From: Desulfobacca sp.
GTDB taxonomy: Bacteria; Desulfobacterota; Desulfobaccia; Desulfobaccales; Desulfobaccaceae
Assembly: GCA_020725545.1 (NCBI GenBank)
Contig: DYEV01000025.1
Span: 44,741-108,740 of the forward strand
DNA length: 64,000 bases
Reading direction: 5' to 3'
Below the pieces are notes generated by a model. It made no database searches. It was given only the letters and a program-made list of their open reading frames with translations, and had not been told where the DNA came from. The position numbers and the translations under genes are program-made. Below are positions 35,410 to 45,000 of this stretch, piece by piece (positions within the stretch are counted from its first letter, which is position 1; each line of letters opens with the position of its first letter).

Positions 35410-36789
35410 ATGGCCATGCTGAAAGCTCCGCACACCTGGCCGACTAAGGATCACCTTGACTCGCACCCTGACCTGGAAAGATCCGAAACGTCTGATGTTC
35501 AGATCTCGGCGCCGCCCCCGCCCCTGCCAGCTGAACGCCATCCGAATACCATTGGCGACGTGGATATTCCCGAGAGCTTTCTGGCCAACCTGTTGATAAA
35601 ACATGCCTTCTATCTTGAGGTGTTCACCCTGCCGGATATGACCAGCCGGCTGAAACTTAATTCGGCCCTGGTTATGCATCTTATTGATTATCTGCGGCGG
35701 GAAAAATATGTGGAGGTGAAGGGCTCGGCCAGCTTGAACGGCGCGGCCACCTCCATCAGCCAGAACTACCGCTATGCCTTGACGGATGGGGGCAAACGCC
35801 GGGCCGCCCAGCTCTTTGAATTTGATAATTATGTGGGCCCGACGCCTGTCACTCTGGAGGACTATTGCCAACAGGTGGAAGGGCAAAGCATCCGGGATCA
35901 AAAGGTACGGCCGGAAAATTTACAGGCGGGTTTCGCCGGGTTGGTCATTGCCCCGGATCTTTTGGATAAACTGGGGCCGGCTTTGGGCAGCGGTAAGCCC
36001 ATTTTTATCTATGGCCCGCCGGGCAATGGCAAGACGGCCATTTCGTTGCGCCTCGGGTCGGTTCTGAACGACCTCATTATGGTGCCCTACGCCCTCTATG
36101 TGGAGGGCAACGTCATCCGGGTCTTTGATGAGGTCACCCACCGGCCGGTAGACCAGGAACACAACGGCCTCTTCAAAACCGACCCGCGCTGGGTCAAATG
36201 CCACCGGCCCAGTGTGCTGGTGGGCGGGGAGATGACCCTGGAAATGTTGGACCTGTCCTTCAATCCCATCCTCAAATATTACGAAGCACCGCTGCAACTC
36301 AAGGCCAACAACGGCCTGTTCATCGTCGACGATTTCGGCCGCCAGCGCATCGCCCCCCAGGAACTCCTGAACCGCTGGATCATCCCCATGGAAAACCGCC
36401 GGGATTTCCTCTGCCTGCACACCGGCCAGAAGTTCGCCATTCCCTTTGACCAGGTGCTCATCTTCTCCACCAACCTGGAGCCCGAGACCCTGGTGGACGC
36501 CGCCTTCCTGCGCCGCCTGCGTTACAAGATCAAGTTGGACCACATCAATCGAGAGCAGTTTCAGGAAATCTTCCGCCTGGTCTGCCAGAACTACGGAGTG
36601 GAGTATCGCCAGGAGGTGGTGGAGTATTTGCTGCAGACCTATTATGACCCCTTTGACCGGCCCATGGACGCCTGCCACCCCCGGGACCTGCTGGAGCAGA
36701 TCATCGATCTGGCCCGCTACCTTGATAGAGCCCCGGAACTTACCAGGGATAATATCGACCGGGCCTGTCAGACGTATTTTGTTGATTAA
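35410..36789 (+). CDS. AAA-type ATPase associated with the Tad locus
   Basis: A 459-residue protein. Residues 50-135 look like a winged-helix DNA- or protein-binding domain (LANLLIKHAFYLEVFTL, then MHLIDYLRREKYVEV). From about 170 an AAA domain follows: Walker A GPPGNGKT (202-209), Walker B GLFIVDDFGR (302-311) and a sensor-2-type Arg region near RRLRYKIKLD. ATG 35410 has GGGAGAGGATATTC upstream. It stands opposite the pilin genes and upstream of tadE and tadG. Its role is unknown: a regulator, or a machinery remodelling enzyme, would fit. Confidence 0.85.
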   Translation: MAMLKAPHTWPTKDHLDSHPDLERSETSDVQISAPPPPLPAERHPNTIGDVDIPESFLANLLIKHAFYLEVFTLPDMTSRLKLNSALVMHLIDYLRREKYVEVKGSASLNGAATSISQNYRYALTDGGKRRAAQLFEFDNYVGPTPVTLEDYCQQVEGQSIRDQKVRPENLQAGFAGLVIAPDLLDKLGPALGSGKPIFIYGPPGNGKTAISLRLGSVLNDLIMVPYALYVEGNVIRVFDEVTHRPVDQEHNGLFKTDPRWVKCHRPSVLVGGEMTLEMLDLSFNPILKYYEAPLQLKANNGLFIVDDFGRQRIAPQELLNRWIIPMENRRDFLCLHTGQKFAIPFDQVLIFSTNLEPETLVDAAFLRRLRYKIKLDHINREQFQEIFRLVCQNYGVEYRQEVVEYLLQTYYDPFDRPMDACHPRDLLEQIIDLARYLDRAPELTRDNIDRACQTYFVD

Positions 36790-36906
36790 ACAGGAGTTTC
36801 GCCCCGATAGCAGCTTGACTCTGGCAGGACCGCCCGAGAAGACCGGCGGAGAGGGTGACAGGCGTTGCCGCCTTGAGGTGGCTCCCGAGACGGAAAAATA
36901 TCCCTA

Positions 36907-37209
36907 TCAAGAGACGGCCCTTTGCAAAATGGATGTTTCCGTCATCCTGAACAGTGTGATCCAGAAGGCCTCCTGGCAGTCTGGGGACAGTGGCAGGCGG
37001 CCGTTCGTCTGCTGGTCCGCGGCCAGCCTGGACCGGACTGAGTCCAAGTCAATATCTCCCTTTGATGCAGCCACAAGGGCCAGGATGGCCCAGGCCGTAG
37101 CGTCGGGCCGGTAGCCGCCGCCCGGCTGGGCCGCAGAACCCCACTCAGGCAGGCGCCTCAGGGTGAGCGCGGCCCAGGATACAGTGTCTCCTGCCAAGGT
37201 TCCAGACAT
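36907..37209 (-). pseudogene. Fragment of an alpha/alpha-toroid (prenyltransferase-like) protein
   Basis: The frame carries GGGYRPDATAWAILAL, RSRLAADQQTNGRLPLSPD and QEAFWITLF, a repeat of the terpenoid-cyclase toroid type, but only about one and a half repeats. No upstream or downstream parts follow in other frames that I could recognise, and the C-terminal 17 residues look unrelated. It is the opposite strand to tadE and the AAA gene. It is probably a broken relic, though a short intact gene cannot be excluded. The flanking 36790-36906 and 37210-37483 hold nothing else recognised. Confidence 0.5.
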
Positions 37210-37483
37210 TTTTCCCAAGGAGTGCTTCTAAAATCTCAACCTGACAGTTTGGCAAAATTCAAGATTTCCGCCCGGCGGTCGATACCTAGATTAGGGATCG
37301 CCTTTTGGTATCTTATCGGCAGGAGAAGCCATAACTTCAGCTGGACTGAAAAAATTTTTCATAAAACTGACTGGACGGAGATTTCTCCTGGCTGGAAAAG
37401 TTAAGGTTGGCAGTTTTCAACCTGCCGCGTCCGGAGAAAGATAGTTCCTCGGACAGGAGGAGTTGGTGTGAGGTGATGAAAGT

Positions 37484-37936
37484 ATGGTAAGAAAACAACC
37501 TGGCAGCTGGCGCTGGTCACAATTCCGACGGCGTCAAGAGGGTGCCGTGGCGGTGGAGTTCGCCCTCGTCATTACCCTTTTGTTGTTTATCTTAGGGGGG
37601 GTCATTGATTTCGGACATTATTTCTATCTCCGGCATGTTGCCACCACTGCCAGCCGGGAAGGGGCCCGTTTCGGGGTGGTATATTCCAATAGCCGACCTT
37701 CGGACAGCGAGATTATTGCCTATATTACCTCAAAATACAGCGAAAGTTTGGGGGGCTGCAGCGGCACGGGTCCCAAGGTAACTGTTACAAGAACCGGCGC
37801 TGCGTCTGGGAGTGATCTGACCGTCAGGGTGGAGACGACGAAGGAGTGGTTCATTCTCAATGCTCTTGTCAGTAAACTTCCCAGTGCTGATGCCCTCTTG
37901 AAACCCGCCGGGGTGACGGTCATGAAATTGGAATGA
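37484..37936 (+). CDS. tadE: TadE-family pseudopilin
   Basis: A 150-residue protein with an N-terminal TadE domain: EGAVAVEFALVITLLLFILGGVIDFG and HYFYLRHVATTASREGARFG. TadE-type pseudopilins are minor pilus components processed by prepilin peptidase. ATG 37484 follows GAGGTGATGAAAGT. It overlaps or touches the tadG-like gene. Confidence 0.9.
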   Translation: MVRKQPGSWRWSQFRRRQEGAVAVEFALVITLLLFILGGVIDFGHYFYLRHVATTASREGARFGVVYSNSRPSDSEIIAYITSKYSESLGGCSGTGPKVTVTRTGAASGSDLTVRVETTKEWFILNALVSKLPSADALLKPAGVTVMKLE

Positions 37937-37944
37937 GGTGTTTT

Positions 37945-39009
37945 ATGAAATATATTAGTTGGTTAAAACAGCAATTGACCTATTTCCTCAGTTCCACCTC
38001 AGGGGGGGTGGCCGCAATCACCGCTATTGTATTGACCGTACTCCTGGGTTTTATCGGCTTGGCCATGGATATCGGTCGCCTGACCCTGGTGAAGGGCGAG
38101 ATGCAGCGGGCCGCGGATGCCGGGGCCCTGGCCGGAGCCCGGGCTTTGGCGCCTTATCCCAACGATGCAGGTCTGGTGGGCAACATTCTCTGGGATAAGG
38201 TCTATCCGGATAACGGCACCAAGCCGACCAAAAAGACAGTCTTTAACAATCAGGTCGATGGCAAGGCCTTAACCGATTGCACGGTGGAGGTGGGCTACTG
38301 GGACCTGACAGACAAGATCTTGCGTCCTTATACTACCACCTGGCTGACCAATCTGATTCCGGCCGTACGGGTAACAATCAATAAAAGCGGCGAGTTGAAC
38401 GGCGGTCCGGTGCAATTTTTCTTCGGCTCTTTTGTGGGCAAAGAAAGCTCTAATTTAAGCGTGCAATCTTTGGCGGCATTGCCCGGCGGGCCCAGTTTGG
38501 CCACCAAGGGCGCGGCCTTCCCTTTCGCAGTTCCCAAAAACTGGGTAGAGAAAAATTGGAACAACCCCAATGTGCCGATTTATATCGGCTCTATGTATAA
38601 TCCCGCGACAAAAAATTGGGATACCAGTGATCAGGGCCAATGGACTTCTTTCCTGGTTGATAAAAATGATGTCCCTACCATCAGGGAACTCATGAATGAG
38701 GGGAATCCGGAGCAGATCAAAATCGGTGATAAGATTTATATTCAACCCGGCGCCAAAGCGACCTTGTATGGTAATGCGGCGGCCTACATCGGCCAGGTAG
38801 TGTTAATTCCGGTGGTGGATGGAGACATTACCGCCAAGACTCATCTCCCCATCATCGGCTTTGTGGCCTTTTACATAGAAGATACCAATCAGGGACAGAA
38901 GTGGGTCAAGGGGCATTTTGAAAAGAATTACGTGGCTCCCGGCACGAGAACAGACCTGGCATCACCTTTTTTTGGCACCTGGGCCAGTTCGCCGAAGCTG
39001 CTGCAATAG
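37945..39009 (+). CDS. tadG: TadG-family pilus protein
   Basis: A 354-residue protein with a TadG N-terminus (GGVAAITAIVLTVLLGFIGLAMDIGRL) and an EMQRAADAGALAGARALAP segment of the TadG/DUF2134 group, followed by a long exported domain rich in Asn and Tyr. It is a likely minor pilus or secreted component. ATG 37945 has GAGGTG 4 bases upstream; an earlier ATG at 37933 overlaps the tadE TGA (ATGA). A terminator follows at 39057. Confidence 0.88.
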   Translation: MKYISWLKQQLTYFLSSTSGGVAAITAIVLTVLLGFIGLAMDIGRLTLVKGEMQRAADAGALAGARALAPYPNDAGLVGNILWDKVYPDNGTKPTKKTVFNNQVDGKALTDCTVEVGYWDLTDKILRPYTTTWLTNLIPAVRVTINKSGELNGGPVQFFFGSFVGKESSNLSVQSLAALPGGPSLATKGAAFPFAVPKNWVEKNWNNPNVPIYIGSMYNPATKNWDTSDQGQWTSFLVDKNDVPTIRELMNEGNPEQIKIGDKIYIQPGAKATLYGNAAAYIGQVVLIPVVDGDITAKTHLPIIGFVAFYIEDTNQGQKWVKGHFEKNYVAPGTRTDLASPFFGTWASSPKLLQ

Positions 39010-39056
39010 GTGGGCTGACCGGATATCTTCCTTCAGATGCCAAGAGCCAAAATGGT

Positions 39057-39077
39057 GCACCGGCCCCGGGCCGGTGC
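39057..39077 (+). terminator. Hairpin after tadG
   Basis: 9-bp stem GCACCGGCC / GGCCGGTGC with a 3-base loop, 47 bp after the stop. It also precedes the end of the convergent PfpI gene, so it may act on both strands. Confidence 0.7.
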
Positions 39078-39091
39078 CCGCATTTGTTAAT

Positions 39092-39616
39092 TTAGGCAGT
39101 GCTTAAAGCCCCAATAATCGCCCGCAAAAAGGCCGGCAGGTCCTCGGGTTTGCGAGAAGTGATAAGGTTGCCGTCGATACAGACCTCCTGGTCCACGAAG
39201 CGGGCCCCGGCGTGTTCCAGGTCGTCTCTGATGGCAAAGAAGGCGGTCACCGTCCGGCCTGGGAGGATCTTGGCGGAGGCCAGGAGCCAGCCGCCATGGC
39301 AGATGGCCGCGACAATCTTGCCCTGTTCAACGGCCTCCCGGACCAGCCTGACCACGGCCGGATAGCGCCGCAGGTGATCCGGCGCATAGCCACCGGGGAT
39401 AATGACCGCGTCAAAATCCGCGGCCTGGACCTGGTCGGCGTTTTTGTCGACCATCACCGGGTAGCCGAATTTGCCGGTATAGGTTTGGGCATTGCCGCTC
39501 CCCACCACCGTCACCTGGGCGCCTTCCTCCTGGAGGCGCAGCAAAGGATACCAGAGTTCCAAATCCTGGTACAGGGTTTCGGCCAGAATGGCCACCTTTT
39601 TACCTTGCAGCTTCAT
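39092..39616 (-). CDS. DJ-1/PfpI family protein
   Basis: A 174-residue class I glutamine-amidotransferase-fold protein. The nucleophile elbow is AAICHGGWLLA, with FDAVIIPGGYAPDHLR before it and ITSRKPEDLPAF near the end, as in PfpI/YhbO stress proteins. The usual activities are protease, deglycase or general stress protection; which applies is uncertain. ATG 39616 was set by AGGAG 9 bases upstream; the longest frame adds 47 unlikely residues. Confidence 0.92.
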   Translation of the reverse strand: MKLQGKKVAILAETLYQDLELWYPLLRLQEEGAQVTVVGSGNAQTYTGKFGYPVMVDKNADQVQAADFDAVIIPGGYAPDHLRRYPAVVRLVREAVEQGKIVAAICHGGWLLASAKILPGRTVTAFFAIRDDLEHAGARFVDQEVCIDGNLITSRKPEDLPAFLRAIIGALSTA

Positions 39617-39780
39617 ACCCGTCGCTCCTCTCTGAAAACGGCGTCTCGGTTTGTCGTTTCTCTCTCGGTATGAATCTAATCCCTGCCCTGGGCGACGGCA
39701 ACCGCCGGCCTGGGCGGCCCAAAGAAAAAGGGCGGTACATGCGCCACCGCCCCGCAACAGATCAGGAGTATTTTCTGGGG

Positions 39781-40095
39781 TTATTCGTTATAACCGCATC
39801 CGACAATGAGTCCGCTTTTGGTCTGCCGGGAATAGGTGCACTTGTTAGCCCCGCCCCAGACATAGCGCACATAGGTGCCCTCCGGGGTCCCCTTGGCGAC
39901 TTCGTCATACACCGGACCGGCCTTTTCTTTGAGGCTTTCTCCCACGAGGGTGGGATGGACCAACAACTTGCCTCCCGCCTCCATAATGAACACATAGGGG
40001 TCTTCGTTGGCTGCCGCGGCAAAATCTTCGGGTTTCTTGCCGCCGTCGAGGGCGGCGACAATGTCATCCACTTTCTTCTTGACTACGTCCTTCAT
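39781..40095 (-). CDS. Stand-alone Cache-type sensor domain protein
   Basis: A 104-residue soluble protein with no membrane segment. The pattern VDDIVAALDG, EDPYVFIMEAGGKLLVHPTLVG and GTYVRYVWGG-type strands resembles the single-Cache ligand-binding domain normally found outside the membrane in chemoreceptors. It has a Cys pair in the second half (NKCTYS..VGCGY). ATG 40095 follows GGGAGGGTTT. A cytoplasmic small-molecule binder is possible. The fold is inferred from pattern. Confidence 0.6.
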   Translation of the reverse strand: MKDVVKKKVDDIVAALDGGKKPEDFAAAANEDPYVFIMEAGGKLLVHPTLVGESLKEKAGPVYDEVAKGTPEGTYVRYVWGGANKCTYSRQTKSGLIVGCGYNE

Positions 40096-40305
40096 AAACC
40101 CTCCCAAAAGGTTATCTTAGGTTTTGCTGCCTGACCTAACCTGACCTCTGTTGCTCATGAACTGCCGGACGCATCTCCTCCTTTCTGTGAGATGCCTTTC
40201 TATATCATATTTTTGAGGGAGATTAAAACAAAAAAGAACCTTACACGAAAAACCAACAGATTTTCTTAATGAGCTTAATTTATTAATTATACCAAATAAT
40301 TAAAA

Positions 40306-41961
40306 TCAACCTTGGCGCATCTCTTTGTAAGCGTTCATCAAGCCGTTGGTGGAGGCATCGTGGCCGCTGACCGGTCGGTCATCGGCCAATTCCGGCAGGA
40401 TGCGTTTGGCCAACTGTTTGCCCAACTCCACGCCCCATTGGTCAAAGCTGAAGATGTTCCAGATGACCCCCTGGACAAAAATTTTGTGCTCATACAGGGC
40501 GATGAGGCTGCCCAGGACCCGGGGGGTCAGTTTTTTAAAGAGGATGGAGGTGCTGGGTCGGTTGCCCGGGAAGACCCGGTGACGGGCATAAAGTTCAATA
40601 TAATCCCGGCTGTAGCCGGCCTGTTCCAGTTCGACGACCACCTCGGCCTCGGATTTGCCCAGCATCAGGGCCTCGGTTTGGGCAAAGAAGTTGGAAAGCA
40701 GGATCTCGTGGTGCTGGCCCACCGGGTTGTGGCTCAGGGCCGGGGCCAGAAAATCCGCGGGGATGAGTTTGGTCCCCTGGTGGATCAGCTGGTAAAAGGC
40801 ATGTTGGCCGTTGGTGCCGGGCTCGCCCCAGATAATGGGCCCCGTCTGATAGGCCACCGGCCGGCCCAAACGATCCACCCCCTTGCCGTTGCTCTCCATG
40901 TTGCCCTGCTGGAAATAAGCCGGGAAGCGGTGCATGTATTGGTCATAAGGCAGGATCACTTCCGTCTCCGTCCCGAAAAAGTTGGTATACCAGATGCCCA
41001 GCAGGGCAAGAATGACCGGGATATTTTCCCCGAAGGGGGCCGTCCGGAAATGCATGTCCATTTCATGGGCGCCTGTCAGCAGCTCCACGAAATTCTCAAA
41101 CCCCACAAAGCAGGCGATGGACAGGCCGATGGCCGACCACAGGGAGAAGCGGCCGCCCACCCAATCCCAGAAGACGAACATGTTATCGGGATGGATGCCA
41201 AAGGCCGCCACGGCCTTCGTATTGGTGGAAATGGCGACGAAATGCCGGGCTATGTGGCTGTCGTCCCCGGCCTGGCGCAGGAACCACTCCCGGGCCGTAT
41301 GGGCGTTGGTCATGGTCTCCTGGGTGGTGAAGGTCTTGGAGGCAATGAGAAAAAGGGTGGTCTCGGGGTTAAGGGGCGCCAGGGTTTCGCTGATGTGGGT
41401 ACCGTCAATGTTGGAGACAAAATGGACATTGAGGCCGGGCTGGCCATAAGGACGCAGGCACTCGCAGACCATCTTGGGGCCCAGATCCGAGCCACCGATG
41501 CCGATGTTGACGATGTCGGTGATTTTTTTGCCGGTGTAGCCCGTCCAGGCGCCGCGGCGGACTTGGTCGGCAAAAGTCCGCATCTGCTCTAAAACCGTAT
41601 TGACCGCCGGCATAACATCCTGCCCGTCCACGTACATGGGGATGTTGGCCCGGTTGCGCAAGGCCACATGCAGCACCGCCCGATCCTCGGTCTCATTTAT
41701 ATGATCACCGGCAAACATGCGGTCGATGGCCTCCCGAAGCCGGACCTCCTCGGCCAGTTCCAGCAACAGGGCCATGGTCTCCTGAGTGATCCGGTTTTTG
41801 GAGTAGTCCACCAGGATATCGTTGAACCTCAGGGAAAATTTCCCAAAACGGTCCGGGTCCTGGGTGAACCAGGTCTGCATATGGACGCCTTTGATCTGTT
41901 CATAATGCTGCTGCAGGTGCCGCCAACTTGTCGTGGTGGTGGGATCGATCTTGGGGAGCAT
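40306..41961 (-). CDS. pgi: Glucose-6-phosphate isomerase
   Basis: A 551-residue enzyme of normal PGI length interconverting glucose-6-phosphate and fructose-6-phosphate. Conserved regions seen are [67 protein letters not shown] and [11 protein letters not shown]. Gluconeogenesis or glycolysis is implied. No neighbour is related. Confidence 0.97.
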   Translation of the reverse strand: MLPKIDPTTTTSWRHLQQHYEQIKGVHMQTWFTQDPDRFGKFSLRFNDILVDYSKNRITQETMALLLELAEEVRLREAIDRMFAGDHINETEDRAVLHVALRNRANIPMYVDGQDVMPAVNTVLEQMRTFADQVRRGAWTGYTGKKITDIVNIGIGGSDLGPKMVCECLRPYGQPGLNVHFVSNIDGTHISETLAPLNPETTLFLIASKTFTTQETMTNAHTAREWFLRQAGDDSHIARHFVAISTNTKAVAAFGIHPDNMFVFWDWVGGRFSLWSAIGLSIACFVGFENFVELLTGAHEMDMHFRTAPFGENIPVILALLGIWYTNFFGTETEVILPYDQYMHRFPAYFQQGNMESNGKGVDRLGRPVAYQTGPIIWGEPGTNGQHAFYQLIHQGTKLIPADFLAPALSHNPVGQHHEILLSNFFAQTEALMLGKSEAEVVVELEQAGYSRDYIELYARHRVFPGNRPSTSILFKKLTPRVLGSLIALYEHKIFVQGVIWNIFSFDQWGVELGKQLAKRILPELADDRPVSGHDASTNGLMNAYKEMRQG

Positions 41962-42097
41962 GGTTCCGCGTCCTTCCGAGGCAAAAGGGTCAAAGGTAAA
42001 AAATCAACAGGAGATTATGATAACTTCCTGCCTTCTCTCTAATTATCATCAGCCAGTAACTATCATCTGGTCCCTAACCCCTGGCCCCTGATCACTC

Positions 42098-45000
42098 CTA
42101 CTCCTCCCCCCAAAATTGCTGAGCCGCCCAGATGCTGGGATCCGGGTGGCGGCGGCGGAGCTGCTGCCGGGCCTGGAAAACTGCCTGGCTCCGGCCTTGG
42201 CCGTCCCGGAGGCAAGTATGGATCTGCTGATAAAACTCTTGGGAGAGTGCGGCTGGCAGCGGCCAGAGGTTGATGAGCACGCTCCTGGCCCCGGCATACA
42301 TCAGGGCCCGCGTCAGGTGGGGCACGCCGTCGCCGGCCAGGGCCTGGCCCCGACCGATGATGCCATTAGCCAAGACCACCAGGTGGGCCCCCAGGGGCAG
42401 TTCCAGGATGGCGTTCATGGTCAAGGGGCCGCTCTGGATCGGGGCGGCTTCCTCCCGTCCCAGCAAGATAAAGGGCTGCCGCAGCCCCTGAATGGCGTCA
42501 CTGAAATCCGTGTAGCTGGCCACATGCAGCAACCGGTAGTCTGTCAGGGGGGCGCGGCGCAGGTTGGTTGCCGTAGCCTGGGGCCCTAAAAGGAGATCGG
42601 GAGGTTCGGGGTCTTTTTTCCAAAGGTTGGCCAGCTCCTGGAGCATGGGCTCGGCTGCAGGCCAGGGTGCATAGAGGAGCCTCTGATCCTGGCGGCTGCC
42701 CGGGGTAACCGGCCCCCAATCTTTGTGGGCTGCCAGTGCTCGGAAGCCGGAGGCCGTCCAGGCCAGCGGCGGGGTAGCCCGCAGCTCGCTCTGGGCAGGG
42801 CGTCCTCCGGTCCCAGAATCTTCTCTGACGGCCCCAAGCCATGGCGGCCCCACACCCAGAAAAGGGCGGGATTTGGGCTCGGCCGGCCGGCCCCGCTGCT
42901 GGGCCAGGACGGCCGTGGCAGGATAATACACCAAGGAGCGCTGGTCGCCCACAAAAACACTGGACGCGGCGTCCTGGCCGGCGCTGACCACCAAGGCCTC
43001 AAAAGGCAGGAGGCTGAGAACACCGTCCGGGACGATGACCACCCTCTCCCAGGGGGCCGCCGCGGCCAGAGGCTTGGCCAGGAGCAGCTCGTATAATTCC
43101 TGGGCAGTGGCCAAAGGCCAGGCCTCGGTGCTGCCCTGGAACCGCGGGGTCAGCAGCTCCCGGATTTTGTCAGCCAGCGCGGCGCGGCCCGAGGGTATGG
43201 CATAAACCGAAACGACTGCGCCGGCGCGCCCCACCAGCACGAAACTGTCGGCCTCGCCCAGAACATATTCAATGAGGACCTCGTCCGTAGCCAGAGGGAG
43301 GTCGCCGATGGCTTGCGGCTTGGGATAATACAAGGCTGCGGCCAGGGGCTGGCTGAGGGCCAACTCCCCCTGGACTTCGGCCAGTTCGGTCATGAGCTTT
43401 TCCCGGCTGGCAATGGCCTCCTGGAGGGCCTCTTTCCCGCCTTTGACAGCCCGTTCCCATTGGACTTCGTTGGCGGCCAGACGGCGGTTCAGGGAGAGCA
43501 GACGGGACCGGATATCGGGGGGCACCTCGGCCAGACTCGCTGCCGCCGGGGCCTGGGCCAGGGCCGCCAAAAATTTTTGGCCTTTGGCCAGGGCCGCCAA
43601 GGCAAAGGCGGCGGTCCGGGGGGTAGGGCCCAATTCCTGGAGTTGCGGGGGCAGAGGGGTACCCTGGGCGTCAAGGTGGAGGAGGACGGTGAGCAGGTAT
43701 TCCTGAGGGGCCCGGGATTGCCACCAGAACGGCATGCCAACCTGCTGCCGCTGGCCCCCCCGGGGAGAAAGTTTGACCGCCCCTTGTACCGCTTCCCACA
43801 GGGCCACGGCTGCCTCGGGCAGCATCCCCACACCGGCCAAGGCCCGCCCTTTTTGCGTCAGCCAGGCCACCTGAAAGGCCGGAGACGACACTAGGGGGGG
43901 CGGGGCTTCCTCCAGTAATTGCCAGGCCTCTTCAAAACGCCCAAAGGCCAAGGCCACTTCGATCCGCATCTCTTGCGTCTTGATCCCATCAAATGTGTTT
44001 TCGGCCCTTTTGATTTCGCCGGCCACCAGGTAGCCGAAACCCAGGCTGGCCAGGATCCGGTCGATCTCCGCCTGACCAATGCCGCGGGTCGATTCCGCCA
44101 GTTTGGCAGCCTGGACCCACCGTGGCAGGGCCTTGTCGGACTCTCCCATGGCCTCGAGCAGGGTCGCCAGCCGCACTGCGATCAGTCCCTGATCCCGGGG
44201 AGATGGGTCCTTGGCTTTGGCCAACACCTGTAGACTCTGCTCAGAGAGCGACAAGGCAGCCGCGTACCAGCCCCTGGCTTCCAAGAGACCGGCCAACTGG
44301 GCCAGCGCCAGGGCGGTTTCCGAGTGATCAGCGCCCAGGCCTTTTTCTCTGATCGTGATGGCCTTATGGAGCAGGATAAGGGCCTGGTCGTATTCTTTTC
44401 GGGCCTGCTGGAGCGAGGCCAGGTCCAGATAGGTGCGGGCCAGATCAAGATGGTCGGGGCCCAAGGCTTTCTCCTGAATCTTTACGGTCCGTTCCAAGAG
44501 GGAGAGGGCCAGGTCATACTCACCCATGGCCTGATAGACCCGGGCCACGTGACCGAGGGCCACAGCCGTGCGCGGTTGCTCCGGCCCGGGGTTTTTCTCC
44601 AAGTTCTGCAGAAGGTTCTGATACCAGCCCAACGCCTTGGTATAGAGGCCGAGATCAAGGGCCAAGGCGGCCAGGGTGTTGAGACTGCCCAGGGTATCGG
44701 GATGCTGAGCACCCAAGGCTTTCTCCCGGATGTGCCAGAGCCGTTGCCACAAGGCCAGGGTCTGGTCAGGCTGACCGGCTTCTTTGTGGGTCTGGGCCAA
44801 GATGGTGAGAGGATCGATCAGGTCGAGGTGATCGGCGCCCAACGCCTTTTCCCGGGCTTGGAGAACGCGGCTCAACAAAGGGACGGCCTTGGCGGGAGCG
44901 CCCATCTCCCGATAGAGGTTGGCCAGGGTGCCCAGACTGGCCAGGGTGTCAAGATGTCCCGGCCCCAGGGCCTGTTCCCTGATCTGCAAGGCCCGTTGGG

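Noticed and set aside
39762..40067. Second minus-strand frame over the Cache gene
   Set aside because: Different frame of the same DNA; the 39781-40095 frame has a proper binding site and Cache pattern.
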